From Microbacterium sp. W4I20 (GTDB lineage: Bacteria; Actinomycetota; Actinomycetes; Actinomycetales; Microbacteriaceae), in assembly GCF_030816505.1 (NCBI RefSeq), contig NZ_JAUSYB010000001.1:3162001-3226000 (forward strand): a stretch of 64,000 nt of DNA, written 5' to 3'. The translations under genes and the position numbers were made by a program. Shown here in pieces: positions 9,287 to 17,939 of this stretch; the stretch's first letter is position 1; each line of letters begins with the position of its first letter. The notes under the pieces were generated by a model, which did no database searches, was not told the DNA's origin, and was given only the letters and a program-made list of their open reading frames with translations.

Positions 9287-10312
9287 ATGGCCCTCTCCGA
9301 TGCTCCGCTGCTGCGCGCCCTCGCCGGTGTCCGCCCCGAACGCACCCCGGTGTGGTTCATGCGTCAGGCCGGCCGGTCGTTGCCGGAGTACCGCGAGCTG
9401 CGCGTCGGCACGCGGATGCTGGACGCCTGCCTCACGCCCGAGCTCGCGGCCGAGATCACACTGCAGCCGGTGCGTCGTCATGGCGTCGACGCGGCGGTGT
9501 TCTTCAGCGACATCGTCATCCCGCTGCGTCTCGCCGGCGTCGAGGTCGAGATCGAACCGGGGCGTGGACCGGTGTTCGCGAACCCCGTGCGTTCGGCATC
9601 CGATGTCGACCGGATCACGGCCATCGACCCGGAATCGCTCGACGGCACGGCGATCGCCGAGGCCGTCGCCATCGTCACGGCCGAGCTCGGAGACACTCCA
9701 TTGATCGGCTTCGCCGGGGCCCCGTTCACGCTCGCCGCTTACCTCGTGGAGGGCGGACCGTCCAAGGAGCACCTGCGGGCACGGGCCATGATGCACGCGG
9801 ACCCCGATTCCTGGAACCGCCTGGCCGGCTGGCTCGCCCGCGTCTCCCGTCGGTTCCTCGAGACGCAGCGCGACGCCGGGGCATCCGTCGTGCAGCTCTT
9901 CGACAGCTGGGCCGGCTCGCTCAACCCGGCGGACTACCGCAGGTTCGTCGCGCCGCATTCGGTGGCCGCGCTCGAGGGCATCGGCGTTCCGGCGATCCAC
10001 TTCGGAGTCGGCACGGGACCGTTCCTGGCCGACATGCGCCTGGGTGGGATCGCCGACGGGGTCGGGGTCGACTGGCGGCAGCCGCTCGATGAGGCCGCCG
10101 CGATCCTCGGACCCGACGTGACCGTGCAGGGCAACATCGATCCGGCGCTCCTCGGAGCGCCCTGGCCGGTGCTGGAGGCGCATGTGCTCGACGTTCTCGA
10201 GCGCGGCCGCTCGGCACGGGCGCACATCCTCAACCTCGGCCACGGCGTTCCACCGGAGACCGACCCCGATCAGCTGACGCGCATCGTGGAGCTGGTCCAC
10301 GCGCAGCGCTGA
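9287..10312 (+). CDS. hemE: Uroporphyrinogen decarboxylase
   Basis: The 341-residue enzyme decarboxylates uroporphyrinogen III to coproporphyrinogen III. Markers are [19 protein letters not shown] (substrate-binding Arg pair), [30 protein letters not shown] and the C-terminal [13 protein letters not shown] much longer upstream open frame exists but is antisense to hemA; ATG 9287 with GGAGG at 9274-9278 is the supported start. Its last 43 bases overlap the end of the convergent SDR gene. Confidence 0.96.
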   Translation: MALSDAPLLRALAGVRPERTPVWFMRQAGRSLPEYRELRVGTRMLDACLTPELAAEITLQPVRRHGVDAAVFFSDIVIPLRLAGVEVEIEPGRGPVFANPVRSASDVDRITAIDPESLDGTAIAEAVAIVTAELGDTPLIGFAGAPFTLAAYLVEGGPSKEHLRARAMMHADPDSWNRLAGWLARVSRRFLETQRDAGASVVQLFDSWAGSLNPADYRRFVAPHSVAALEGIGVPAIHFGVGTGPFLADMRLGGIADGVGVDWRQPLDEAAAILGPDVTVQGNIDPALLGAPWPVLEAHVLDVLERGRSARAHILNLGHGVPPETDPDQLTRIVELVHAQR

Positions 10313-11193
10313 ATCCGTCGCGCGATCCGCAGGTCGGCGAGCCCGAAGCGCCCGTCCGGAAGGGCGGCGCGGATGCGCTCGTCGCTGAACGGACGGTGGG
10401 GGCGGATGCCGAGCGGCGCCTCCGGCGCGGGCGGCACGGCTTCGCTCACGCCTTCGGCGAGCATCCGCGCCTGCGCCTTCGCGACCAGCGGCACGACCAT
10501 CGCCCACTCGGTGAACTGCGCCAGGATGCGGATGGCCCAGGTGGGTACCGGCACGTAGGCGGGACGACGGCCGGCGACGCGGGCGATGCGGCGGACGGCC
10601 TCGCCGAGCGTCACCTCGTCGGCTCCCATGACCGCGACGGTCGGCTCTTCGATGCGTCCTTCGAGAGCGGCCACGAGCACATCCACCGCGTCGTCGACGG
10701 GGACGGGGCGTGCCGTGCGCTCGCGGTATCCGACCGTCCAGAAGAACGGCAGTGTCCGCACCGCGCGAGTGACGTGATCGACCATGTGGTCGCCCGGGCC
10801 GTAGATCATGCCGGACTTGAGGATCGTGTGCGGGATGCCGGAGCCCCGCACGATCTCCTCCGCCTCCCACTTCGACTCGTGATAGCCGGAACCGCAGTCG
10901 GGTCGCGCCCGCAGGAAGCTGACCAGGACGATGCGCCGCACCCCAGCGCGGCGGGCGGCTTCGACCACGGCTCTGGTGCCGTCGACATGCACGCGCTGGA
11001 ACGTCTGGTCGCCGATCTCGCGGTTGATCCCCGCGCAGTGAGCCACCGCGTCGCAGCCCTCGAAGGCGGCGGCGAGAGCGTCGACGTCGGTGATGTCGAC
11101 TCCACTGCGGCGCGAGATGACGACCGTGTCGTCGAGGCGCTCAGCGAGGTTCCGTCCGACGAATCCGGTGCCCCCGGTGATGGCGACTCTCAT
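10270..11193 (-). CDS. NAD(P)-binding atypical SDR / epimerase-like protein
   Basis: The 307-residue protein starts with the dinucleotide motif [16 protein letters not shown]. It keeps [18 protein letters not shown] (Y-x-x-x-K of the extended/atypical SDR class) and [17 protein letters not shown], resembling NDUFA9/NmrA-like sugar- or quinone-associated SDRs. The substrate is unknown. AAGGAG precedes ATG 11193. It is divergent from an ArsR-family gene across two TAGC-N6-GCTA sites and is probably its target. The 3' end overlaps hemE. Confidence 0.82.
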   Translation of the reverse strand: MRVAITGGTGFVGRNLAERLDDTVVISRRSGVDITDVDALAAAFEGCDAVAHCAGINREIGDQTFQRVHVDGTRAVVEAARRAGVRRIVLVSFLRARPDCGSGYHESKWEAEEIVRGSGIPHTILKSGMIYGPGDHMVDHVTRAVRTLPFFWTVGYRERTARPVPVDDAVDVLVAALEGRIEEPTVAVMGADEVTLGEAVRRIARVAGRRPAYVPVPTWAIRILAQFTEWAMVVPLVAKAQARMLAEGVSEAVPPAPEAPLGIRPHRPFSDERIRAALPDGRFGLADLRIARRIQRCAWTSSTMRVS

Positions 11194-11210
11194 GTCGACT
11201 CCTTCGCTTG

Positions 11211-11252
11211 TTAGCTATCAGGCTAAAGAGTATCTAGCAAGAGTGCTATATT
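11211..11252. promoter_or_regulatory. Two TAGC-N6-GCTA operators and TATATT -10 for the ArsR/SDR pair
   Basis: TTAGC-TATCAG-GCTAA (11211-11226) and CTAGC-AAGAGT-GCTAT (11234-11249) share TAGC-N6-GCTA, and their centres are 23 bases apart. The second overlaps the -10 TATATT (11247-11252), which ends 6 bases before the ArsR ATG. Binding there would block both directions, fitting ArsR autorepression (inference). Confidence 0.65.
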
Positions 11253-11258
11253 GCAACC

Positions 11259-11591
11259 ATGACAGACAGCGCATCCGACATCTTCGCGGCGCTGGCCCAC
11301 CCGACCCGGCGCCAGATCCTCCAGGACCTCAAGGCCGGTGAACTCGCGGCCGGTGAGATCGCCTCGCGGTTCTCGGCGAGCGGACCCACGATCTCGCGCC
11401 ACCTGAGCGTGCTCCGTCAGGCCGGCCTCGTCAGCGAACGGCGCGATGCGAACCGCATCCTCTACTCCCTCGTCGGAGAGCGCCTGGCGCTCTCGGTCGG
11501 CGACTTCCTCTCCACCGTGTGCCCCGAGCAGATCGTGCTCCGAGAGGTCCGCAAGCGCGGCCGCGGGAGCGCGACCCCCGTCGAGGCCTGA
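11259..11591 (+). CDS. ArsR/SdpR-type HTH transcriptional regulator
   Basis: The 110-residue protein is almost entirely one winged-helix domain: IFAALAHPTRRQILQDLKAGELAAGEIASRF, recognition helix SGPTISRHLSVLRQAGLVSE and wing RRDANRILYSL. It lacks the CxC metal site of classic ArsR proteins, so it is closer to the SdpR-like group that senses other signals. It probably represses itself and the divergent SDR through the two TAGC-N6-GCTA sites. The leaderless-type start is TATATT plus 6 bases. Confidence 0.87.
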   Translation: MTDSASDIFAALAHPTRRQILQDLKAGELAAGEIASRFSASGPTISRHLSVLRQAGLVSERRDANRILYSLVGERLALSVGDFLSTVCPEQIVLREVRKRGRGSATPVEA

Positions 11592-11617
11592 TCCGCTCCG
11601 GTGCGAGAATTGACGGC

Positions 11618-13162
11618 ATGACCGCCGACTCCTCCCGCGCCGAGCGTGCCTCCCGCGCGGCGCCCGCCGACCTCGCGGCCCGCGCCGCTCGCAAGCATGT
11701 CGTCGTCATCGGTGGCGGCATCGGCGGGCTGATCGCCGCCCGCGAGTGCGCCAAGATCGGCATGCCCGTGACGGTGCTCGAAGCATCGGATGCCGTCGGC
11801 GGCGCGATCCGGCGGGCCGAACTCGACGGCGTGGTCGTCGATGCGGGAGCTGAGAGCTTCGCGACCCGAGGCGGGCACGTGCGCGCGCTCCTGGAGGAGC
11901 TCGGGCTCACCGACCGCATCGTGGCACCCGAGGCCGGCGGCGCCTGGCTGGCGGGCATTCCCGGTGTCGGTGCGGCTCCGCTCCCGGTGGGCGGAGTCCT
12001 CGGCATCCCGGCGAATCCGTTCCAGGACGACGTCCGTCGCGTGATCGGCTGGTCGGGCGCCTGGCGCGCGTACCTCGATCGGGTGCGGCCGCCGTTGACC
12101 ATCGGGCACCAGCTCAGTCTCGGCCGACTGGTCGCCTCGCGCATGGGTGCGAAGGTGCGCGACCGTCTCGTGGCGCCGGTCACCACGGGCGTCTACTCCG
12201 CCTCGCCCGACGACGTCGACGTCGACGTCGCGGCACCGGGGCTCAACGCCGCGCTCACCCGCGTCGGATCGCTGTCCGGCGCGGTGCAGGCGCTGCGTGA
12301 AGAGGCCGCGGCGCGTGCGGCGAAGGCCGGCGGCACCGAGGTCGCGAAGGCGCCGGGTGCTGCCGTCGAGGGACTCTCCGGCGGCATGGGTGTGCTCGTC
12401 GACGCGCTGGTCGCGGATCTGGCGAAGCTGGGCGCGAAGGTGCGCACCGGTGCGCGGGTTCTGTCTGCGACGAGGGCGGGCGAAGGATGGACGATCGAGG
12501 TCGAGGCGGATGCCGAGACGGACGAGTCTCCGGACGAAGCCACGGACGCGGACGAGATCACCGCCGACGCACTCATCGTCGCGACATCCGAATCGGTCGC
12601 CCGCGCGCTGCTCGAGGCCGGCATCCCCGCGCTCGCGGCGGCCGAGTCGTCGTCGGCGCCCGAGATCGAGGTCATCACCCTGCTGCTCGACGCCCCGCAG
12701 CTGGCGGCGGCGCCGCGCGGCACCGGGGTGCTCACCGTGCCGGGGAGCCACACCGCCAAGGCGCTCACGCACTCGACCGCGAAGTGGCGCTGGCTGCGGG
12801 AGGCCGCGGGTGACCGGGAGATCGTCCGGGTCTCGTTCGGCGCCCAGGGTGAGCCCGCTGCCACGGCAGGCCTGAGCGACGAGGCCGCCGCCGCTCTGGC
12901 CCTCGAGGAGGCCGGCGCGCTGCTCGGCACGCCGCTGACACCGGACGCGCTCCTGGCCGCGCACCGCGCACGATACGTGCAATCGCAGCCGGCCTCGATC
13001 ATCGGGTCCGGCGAGAGGCGCACCTCCGCCCGTGCCGCCGTGCAGGCGGTGCCCGGGCTCGCCGTCGTCGGCGCCTGGCTTGCGGGAACCGGCCTGGCGC
13101 AGGTCATCCCGGATGCGACCGCCGAGGCGGATCGGCTGCGGCGCGCCCTGTTGTGGGACTGA
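11618..13162 (+). CDS. hemY: Coproporphyrinogen III oxidase (HemY/CgoX-type flavoprotein)
   Basis: The 514-residue FAD enzyme has the N-terminal dinucleotide motif VVVIGGGIGGLIAARECAKIG (about 28-48), AGAESFATRGGHVRALL and the C-terminal PGLAVVGAWLAGTGLAQVIPDA that closes the FAD site. In actinobacteria this family oxidises coproporphyrinogen III to coproporphyrin III; the HemQ gene 1.3 kb downstream supports that route. About 60 residues in the middle are Ala/Asp/Glu-rich. ATG 11618 has GAGAAT ending 7 bases upstream; it starts 26 bases after the ArsR gene. Confidence 0.93.
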   Translation: MTADSSRAERASRAAPADLAARAARKHVVVIGGGIGGLIAARECAKIGMPVTVLEASDAVGGAIRRAELDGVVVDAGAESFATRGGHVRALLEELGLTDRIVAPEAGGAWLAGIPGVGAAPLPVGGVLGIPANPFQDDVRRVIGWSGAWRAYLDRVRPPLTIGHQLSLGRLVASRMGAKVRDRLVAPVTTGVYSASPDDVDVDVAAPGLNAALTRVGSLSGAVQALREEAAARAAKAGGTEVAKAPGAAVEGLSGGMGVLVDALVADLAKLGAKVRTGARVLSATRAGEGWTIEVEADAETDESPDEATDADEITADALIVATSESVARALLEAGIPALAAAESSSAPEIEVITLLLDAPQLAAAPRGTGVLTVPGSHTAKALTHSTAKWRWLREAAGDREIVRVSFGAQGEPAATAGLSDEAAAALALEEAGALLGTPLTPDALLAAHRARYVQSQPASIIGSGERRTSARAAVQAVPGLAVVGAWLAGTGLAQVIPDATAEADRLRRALLWD

Positions 13163-13196
13163 TGAATCCCCATGTGTCAACCCCTGCGCCTTCTAG

Positions 13197-13225
13197 ATGC
13201 CGAAATCGGCATACGGAGCTACGCT
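13197..13225 (+). promoter_or_regulatory. Promoter of the envelope trio with palindrome over the -35 region
   Basis: ATGCCGA-AA-TCGGCAT (13197-13212) is a perfect 7-base-arm inverted repeat. TACGCT (13220-13225) is a likely -10, placing the palindrome where the -35 should be. The leader to ATG 13307 is about 75 bases and contains a GCCC-ATTC-GGGC hairpin. An unidentified regulator probably acts here. Confidence 0.45.
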
Positions 13226-13306
13226 GAGTACCTGGCAGGCGGGCCTCGCGGCCCCCGGTCGGTGCCCATTCGGGCGAATGAAGCCGGAACAACGTGAGGA
13301 GACCCC

Positions 13307-13711
13307 ATGAAGGGGAAGATCGGACTCGTCGTAGGACTCGGCGTCGGCTATGTCCTCGGCACCCGTGCCGGACAGGAACGCTACGAACAGATCAAGAAGC
13401 AGTGGCTGAAGGTCTGGAACACCGATCCGGTGCAGGACCAGGTCGAGAAGGTCAAGGATTTCGTCGGTGACAAGGCAGCGGCCGTTCCCGGCGCACTGTG
13501 GACCGGCGCGGTGAAGGTGGTCAAGTCGGTCAAGGGCAACGGCAGCCCCGGCCAGAAGCTCGACGCCGTGATCGCCTCGGGCAAGGAGGCCGCCGAAGAG
13601 GTGGCCGACGCGACGGACGACGCCGTCGACGAGGTCAAGGCGAAGACCGCCAGCGGCTCCTCCTCCGCCGGCGCCGTCAAGAAGCCGACCCCGAAGAAGC
13701 CCGGCGCCTGA
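13307..13711 (+). CDS. YtxH-like membrane-tethered protein
   Basis: The 134-residue protein opens with a Gly-rich hydrophobic segment (KIGLVVGLGVGYVLGTRAGQERYEQI), the YtxH signature, followed by an amphipathic Lys/Ala/Asp-rich region and a KKPTPKKPGA tail. YtxH-like proteins are envelope stress proteins of unclear function. GAGGAG precedes ATG 13307. It is first in a tight operon: the next gene starts 1 base after its stop. Confidence 0.78.
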   Translation: MKGKIGLVVGLGVGYVLGTRAGQERYEQIKKQWLKVWNTDPVQDQVEKVKDFVGDKAAAVPGALWTGAVKVVKSVKGNGSPGQKLDAVIASGKEAAEEVADATDDAVDEVKAKTASGSSSAGAVKKPTPKKPGA

Positions 13712-13712
13712 C

Positions 13713-14120
13713 ATGCCTCGCGGATACCGGGATCGCGCGGACGACAGTCTGCTGACACTGCTGGGCGACCTGCCCGAACTGGTCACGAAGCTCGTCAAGG
13801 CCGAGATCGATGCGGCCAAGGCGTGGATCTCGAAGACCGCGAAGGACGCCGGGATCGGTTCGGTCTGGTTCCTCGTCGCGCTGTTCTTCCTGTTCTGGGC
13901 TGTCCCGGTCATCCTGGTCTTCGCGATCGCCGGGCTCTCGTCGTGGTGGCCCGTGTGGCTCTCCGCGCTCGCCGTGTTCGGCATCCTGATCGTCGCGGTG
14001 CTGCTGTTCGCACTGCTCGGCATCCTGAAGTTCCGCAAGCTCCTCAAGCGGCAGAACCCTGCGCAAGCGGTCGCCGAGGACATCCGAATCGTGAAGGAGG
14101 CCGGCGATGACCAGTTCTGA
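13713..14120 (+). CDS. Actinobacterial holin-like/DUF1469 membrane protein
   Basis: The 135-residue protein has an N-terminal amphipathic region (LLGDLPELVTKLVKAEIDAAKAW), two membrane helices (VWFLVALFFLFWAVPVILVF; WLSALAVFGILIVAVLLFAL) and a basic KFRKLLKRQNP end. It matches the chromosomal 'phage holin family' seen with YtxH and DUF3618 genes in actinobacteria. No phage genes are nearby, so lysis is unlikely; an envelope role is more plausible. Confidence 0.75.
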   Translation: MPRGYRDRADDSLLTLLGDLPELVTKLVKAEIDAAKAWISKTAKDAGIGSVWFLVALFFLFWAVPVILVFAIAGLSSWWPVWLSALAVFGILIVAVLLFALLGILKFRKLLKRQNPAQAVAEDIRIVKEAGDDQF

Positions 14121-14382
14121 CTCTCTGGTGCCGCGCACCGTGGTGCCCGCCGGGATCGTCGACGATCGGGCATCGGCCCGCGCCGAGCTGAAGGCGGCGC
14201 TGGCCGCGATCGAGATCAAGGGCAACATCCCCCGCCGTGTCGAGAAGGCGTCGACGCGGGCGATCGCTCGTGCGCGTGTCTTCGCCGACCGCAACCCGAT
14301 CGGTGCGGCTGCGGCCGCGGTCGGCATCGCCGCCACCGTCGGCGGAGTCGTCTGGATCATCGCTCGCGCGATCGCGCGCTGA
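14107..14382 (+). CDS. DUF3618-like small membrane protein
   Basis: This 91-residue protein has an N-terminal soluble part (SARAELKAALAAIEIKGNIPRRVEK) and one C-terminal membrane helix (GAAAAAVGIAATVGGVVWIIARAIAR). The arrangement matches DUF3618. It overlaps the holin-like gene by 14 bases, so the two are translationally coupled. It is third of the YtxH/holin/DUF3618 trio placed inside the heme cluster. Confidence 0.75.
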   Translation: MTSSDSLVPRTVVPAGIVDDRASARAELKAALAAIEIKGNIPRRVEKASTRAIARARVFADRNPIGAAAAAVGIAATVGGVVWIIARAIAR

Positions 14383-14444
14383 GTTCCGTCGGCGTGGCCG
14401 GCCCCGCGTTCGCGACCCCTCCGCAAAGGGGGCAGACTGGAGAC

Positions 14445-15122
14445 ATGTCCGAAGAGCGCGAAGACAACCCGTCCGGATTCACCCTCTGGGCGGTCTGGCG
14501 ACGCAACCCCGACGTCCCGGTCACCGAATCCGACTCGACCGAGCTCGAGACGATCGTCTCCTACGTCGAGGACTCCGGGGTGACCGTCCGCGGGTTCTAT
14601 GACGTCTCCGGGCTCAAGGCCGACGCGGACCTCATGGTGTGGCTGCACGGACCCACGGCCGAAGAGCTGCAGAAGGCCCTGCGGCGACTTCGCCGCACCG
14701 AGCTGCTGCGATCGCTGCTCCCGGTGTGGAACGTGATGGGGGTGCACCGCGATGCGGAGTTCAACCGAGCCCACGTGCCCGGATTCCTCCGCGGTGTCGA
14801 GCCCAAGGACTGGCTCTGCCTCTACCCGTTCGTGCGGACGCCCGAGTGGTATCTCGCGCCGGAGGAGGAGCGTCGGAAGATGCTCGCCGACCACGGACGC
14901 AAGGGTGCGGCGTTCACCGGCGTCATCGCGAACACCGTGGCCGCCTTCGCGCTCGGCGACTACGAGTGGCTGCTTCCGCTCGAGGCCGATGAGCTCACCG
15001 AGCTCGTCGACCTCATGCGCGACCTCCGCTACACCGATGCGCGTCTCTACGTGAAGGAGGAGGTGCCCTTCTACACGGGGCGCCGCCTGCGCTTCGACGA
15101 GATCGCGGACGTACTGCAGTAG
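14445..15122 (+). CDS. hemQ: HemQ, coproheme decarboxylase
   Basis: This 225-residue chlorite-dismutase-family enzyme oxidatively decarboxylates coproheme III to heme b, the last step of the coproporphyrin-dependent pathway. The proximal heme ligand is His150 in MLADHGRKGAA, and CLYPFVRTPEWY holds the catalytic Tyr (about 127) and conserved Trp/Tyr. ATG 14445 is chosen over 14394 because CAGACT ends 6 bases before it. hemC follows after 8 bases. Confidence 0.94.
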   Translation: MSEEREDNPSGFTLWAVWRRNPDVPVTESDSTELETIVSYVEDSGVTVRGFYDVSGLKADADLMVWLHGPTAEELQKALRRLRRTELLRSLLPVWNVMGVHRDAEFNRAHVPGFLRGVEPKDWLCLYPFVRTPEWYLAPEEERRKMLADHGRKGAAFTGVIANTVAAFALGDYEWLLPLEADELTELVDLMRDLRYTDARLYVKEEVPFYTGRRLRFDEIADVLQ

Positions 15123-15130
15123 GTCGAGCG

Positions 15131-16126
15131 ATGAGCACCTCGATCCGCCTGGGAACCCGGCGCAGCGCTCTCGCGCAGGCGCAGTCGGGTCATGTCGCCG
15201 CCGCCCTCGAGAAGGTGTCGGGCCGTCGCGTCGAGCTGGTCCCGATCACCAGCGAGGGCGACACGAATCGAGCGTCGCTCTCCGAGATCGGCGGGCAGGG
15301 CATCTTCGCCACCCGCCTGCGCGAGGCGCTTCTCGCGGGCGAGTGCGACTTCCTCGTGCACTCGCTGAAGGACCTGCCGACCGCGATCCCCGAGGGGCTG
15401 GTCATCGCTGCGACGCCGCCGCGGGTGGACGCCCGCGACGTGGTGCTCACCCGGGACGGGGTTCCGCTCCACGAACGGCACTCGGGAAGCACGATCGGCA
15501 CGGGCTCGCCGCGTCGGATCGCGCAGGTGCGCCGCCGGTCGCCGCACGCCGAGGTCGTGGACATCCGCGGCAACGTCGACTCCCGGCTCGCGCGGGTCGC
15601 CTCCGGAGAACTGGACGCGGTCATCCTCGCCGCAGCAGGGCTGTCGCGGTTGGGATCGGACTCGCCGCTGCATCGCGAGGAGCTCGGCCTCGCCGAATGG
15701 CCGACCGCTCCGGGGCAGGGTTCGCTCGCGGTGGAGACGAGGGCGGATGCTCCGGCAGAACTGCTCGCGGCGCTCGCCGAGCTCGACGACGCGAAGACGC
15801 GGCTGGCCATCACGGTCGAGCGCGCGATTCTCGAAGGTCTGGATGCCGGTTGTCAAGCCCCCATGGCCGCGCACGCCGTCGTCGAAGGGGCCTCGATCCG
15901 CGTCAGGACGGTCGTCTACGCGGTGGATGGCAGCCGCCGGATCGGCCTCGACGTCACGGAAGCCCTGAACGGGGAGTATATTCGTCGGAACGGCAGTGGC
16001 AATGGAGCGAATGCTGCCGATGGTGCAGACCCGATGAGCGCAGCGCGCGAGTTCGGGTTCACTGTTGCCCGTCGGCTGCTCGATCAAGGGGCGGCTGGAC
16101 TCGTCACCCGAGAGCATTCCTCATGA
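15131..16126 (+). CDS. hemC: Porphobilinogen deaminase (hydroxymethylbilane synthase)
   Basis: The 331-residue enzyme polymerises four porphobilinogens. It begins IRLGTRRSALAQAQSGHVA. HSLKDLPT is the catalytic loop, GTGSPRR holds the cofactor-contacting arginines, and Cys241 in DAGCQAPMAA anchors the dipyrromethane cofactor. The C-terminal domain has an NGSGNGANAADGAD insertion of low complexity. The stop overlaps the hemD start (ATGA), so the two are coupled. Confidence 0.96.
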   Translation: MSTSIRLGTRRSALAQAQSGHVAAALEKVSGRRVELVPITSEGDTNRASLSEIGGQGIFATRLREALLAGECDFLVHSLKDLPTAIPEGLVIAATPPRVDARDVVLTRDGVPLHERHSGSTIGTGSPRRIAQVRRRSPHAEVVDIRGNVDSRLARVASGELDAVILAAAGLSRLGSDSPLHREELGLAEWPTAPGQGSLAVETRADAPAELLAALAELDDAKTRLAITVERAILEGLDAGCQAPMAAHAVVEGASIRVRTVVYAVDGSRRIGLDVTEALNGEYIRRNGSGNGANAADGADPMSAAREFGFTVARRLLDQGAAGLVTREHSS

Positions 16127-16917
16127 CATCCGATTCGAAGCAGGACCGACCGTTGGACGGCTGGCGCATCCTCGTGCCCCGGGGCGGGCCGTGGGGCGAC
16201 GGCGTCGCCGCGAGCCTCCGCGCCCAGGGAGCCGTGCCCGTCGTCGCACCCCTCATCAACTTCGCTCCGACCACTGACCAGGCCGGCCTCGACGGCGCGC
16301 TCGAGCAGCTGGCCGCCGGAGCCTTCGACTGGTTGACCGTCACGAGCGCCACCACGGTCGATGTGCTGTTCGCGCATCGCGCCGTCGTTCCGCGCTCGAC
16401 GCGGATCGCAGCCGTGGGCGAGACGACCGCAGCCGCGCTGCAGGCCGTGGGCTACGAGGTGGCCCTCGTTCCCGAGCAGGACAACTCCGCCGAGGGCATG
16501 GCCGAGCAGCTGATCGCTCTCGAGTCCGAGCCGCGCCGCATCCTGGCCCTGCGCAGCGAGATCGCGAAGCCGGTGCTCAGCACCCTGCTGTCGGATGCCG
16601 GGCACGATGTGGCCAGTGTCGTGGCGTACCGCACGGTCGGAGTGCCCGTCACCGAGCGCATCCGCCGTGATGTCGAGAACGGCCGGATCAACGCGATCCT
16701 CATCACGAGCGGGTCGGTCGCCCAGCAGGTGCGCGAGCAGTTCCCCGAGATCCCGGATGAGACGCTGCTCGCGGCGATCGGCCCCCGTACCGCGCAGGAC
16801 GCCCGCAAGGCCGGGTTGTCGGTGTCGGTCGTGGCAGACCGCCAGACGGTCGACGCGCTGATCGATGCGGTCTCGCACTTCACGCTTCCGCACGCGGCCG
16901 ACGAGTTCGCCCCGTGA
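16123..16917 (+). CDS. hemD: Uroporphyrinogen-III synthase
   Basis: The 264-residue protein cyclises hydroxymethylbilane with inversion of ring D. The family is poorly conserved. Recognisable parts are WRILVPRGGPWGDGVAASLRAQG at the N-terminus, WLTVTSATTVDVLF, IAAVGETTAAALQAVGYEV and the second-half ILITSGSVAQQVREQF...IGPRTAQDARKAGLSVSVVA. Position between hemC and hemB confirms it. ATGA overlap with hemC and GTGA overlap with hemB indicate a coupled operon. Confidence 0.93.
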   Translation: MTSDSKQDRPLDGWRILVPRGGPWGDGVAASLRAQGAVPVVAPLINFAPTTDQAGLDGALEQLAAGAFDWLTVTSATTVDVLFAHRAVVPRSTRIAAVGETTAAALQAVGYEVALVPEQDNSAEGMAEQLIALESEPRRILALRSEIAKPVLSTLLSDAGHDVASVVAYRTVGVPVTERIRRDVENGRINAILITSGSVAQQVREQFPEIPDETLLAAIGPRTAQDARKAGLSVSVVADRQTVDALIDAVSHFTLPHAADEFAP

Positions 16918-17909
16918 GCTTCCCCGAAATGCGGATGAGGCGCCTGCGGCAGTCGCCCGCGGTGCGCGGTCTCGTGCGCGAGACGTCGCTGGAGCCGCGT
17001 CAGCTGGTGCTGCCGATGTTCGTGCGAGAGGGGCTGACCGAGCAGGTCGCCATCGGGTCGATGCCCGGCGTGGTCCAGCACTCGATCGACTCCCTGCGGT
17101 CCGCCGCCGTCGAGGCCGCGGAGGCCGGCGTCGGGGGAGTGATGCTGTTCGGTGTGCCGGCGGTGCGCGATGCGCGCGGTTCCGGCGCCGATGACCCGCG
17201 CGGCATCCTCAACGTCGCCACGGAGGCCCTCGCGGCTGAGGTCGGCGACGCGCTCGTGGTGCAGACCGACCTGTGCCTCGACGAGTTCACCGATCACGGA
17301 CACTGCGGCGTGCTTGCCGCGGACCCTTCGTCGAGCTCAGGGATCAGAGTCGACAACGACGCGACCCTCGAGCGGTACGCGGCGATGGCGCTCGCGCAGG
17401 CGCGGGCCGGATCGCAGCTGCTCGGACTGTCGGGGATGATGGACGGCCAGGTCGCCGTCGTCCGTGCCGCTCTGGACGCCGAGGGCTTCACCGACACCCT
17501 GCTGCTGGCCTACGCCGCGAAGTACGCGAGTGCGTTCTACGGGCCGTTCCGCGAAGCGGTCGACTCTCAGCTCACGGGCGACCGGCGCACGTACCAGCTC
17601 GACCCGGGCAACCGACGCGAGGGCGTTCGCGAGGCTCTCGTCGATGAGGCGGAGGGCGCCGACATCGTGATGGTGAAGCCGGCGATGTCGTTCCTCGACG
17701 TGCTGCGCGAGGTGCGCGATGCCGTGCGTATTCCGGTATGGGCATACCAGGTGTCGGGCGAGTACGCGATGATCGAGGCCGCGGCGGCGAACGGCTGGAT
17801 CGATCGCCGGGGCGCGGTGCTGGAGTCGCTGCTGTCGATCCGCCGCGCCGGCGCCGACGCCGTTCTGACGTATTGGGCGACCGAGGCCGCCCGCTGGCTG
17901 CGCGACTGA
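16914..17909 (+). CDS. hemB: Delta-aminolevulinic acid dehydratase (porphobilinogen synthase)
   Basis: The 331-residue enzyme condenses two 5-aminolevulinates. Schiff-base lysines are Lys203 (YAAKYASAFYG) and Lys255 (MVKPAMSF). The metal loop DLCLDEFTDHGHCG has Cys121 and Cys131 but Asp123 instead of the middle Cys of the three-Cys zinc site. Right after it, DPSSSSGI is encoded by a CCCTTCGTC...GCTCAGG repeat copy (17321-17345). Start is GTG 16914, overlapping the hemD stop. Confidence 0.95.
   Translation: MSFPEMRMRRLRQSPAVRGLVRETSLEPRQLVLPMFVREGLTEQVAIGSMPGVVQHSIDSLRSAAVEAAEAGVGGVMLFGVPAVRDARGSGADDPRGILNVATEALAAEVGDALVVQTDLCLDEFTDHGHCGVLAADPSSSSGIRVDNDATLERYAAMALAQARAGSQLLGLSGMMDGQVAVVRAALDAEGFTDTLLLAYAAKYASAFYGPFREAVDSQLTGDRRTYQLDPGNRREGVREALVDEAEGADIVMVKPAMSFLDVLREVRDAVRIPVWAYQVSGEYAMIEAAAANGWIDRRGAVLESLLSIRRAGADAVLTYWATEAARWLRD
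17321..17345. repeat. In-frame CCCTTCGTC...GCTCAGG repeat, copy 1 (in hemB)
   Basis: CCCTTCGTCGAGCTCAGGGA lies within hemB and is translated as DPSSSSGI after the metal-site loop. It shares the CCCTTCGTC...GCTCAGG core with copies at 35396-35429 and 61616-61655. The CCCT and AGGG ends are complementary. Confidence 0.6.
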
Positions 17910-17939
17910 CTCTCGTCGCGCATCATCGAGGAGAGTGCT

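Noticed and set aside
13713..14120. Prophage remnant suggested by a holin-like gene
   Set aside because: No other phage genes, and the gene is in a conserved YtxH/DUF3618 trio in a heme cluster.
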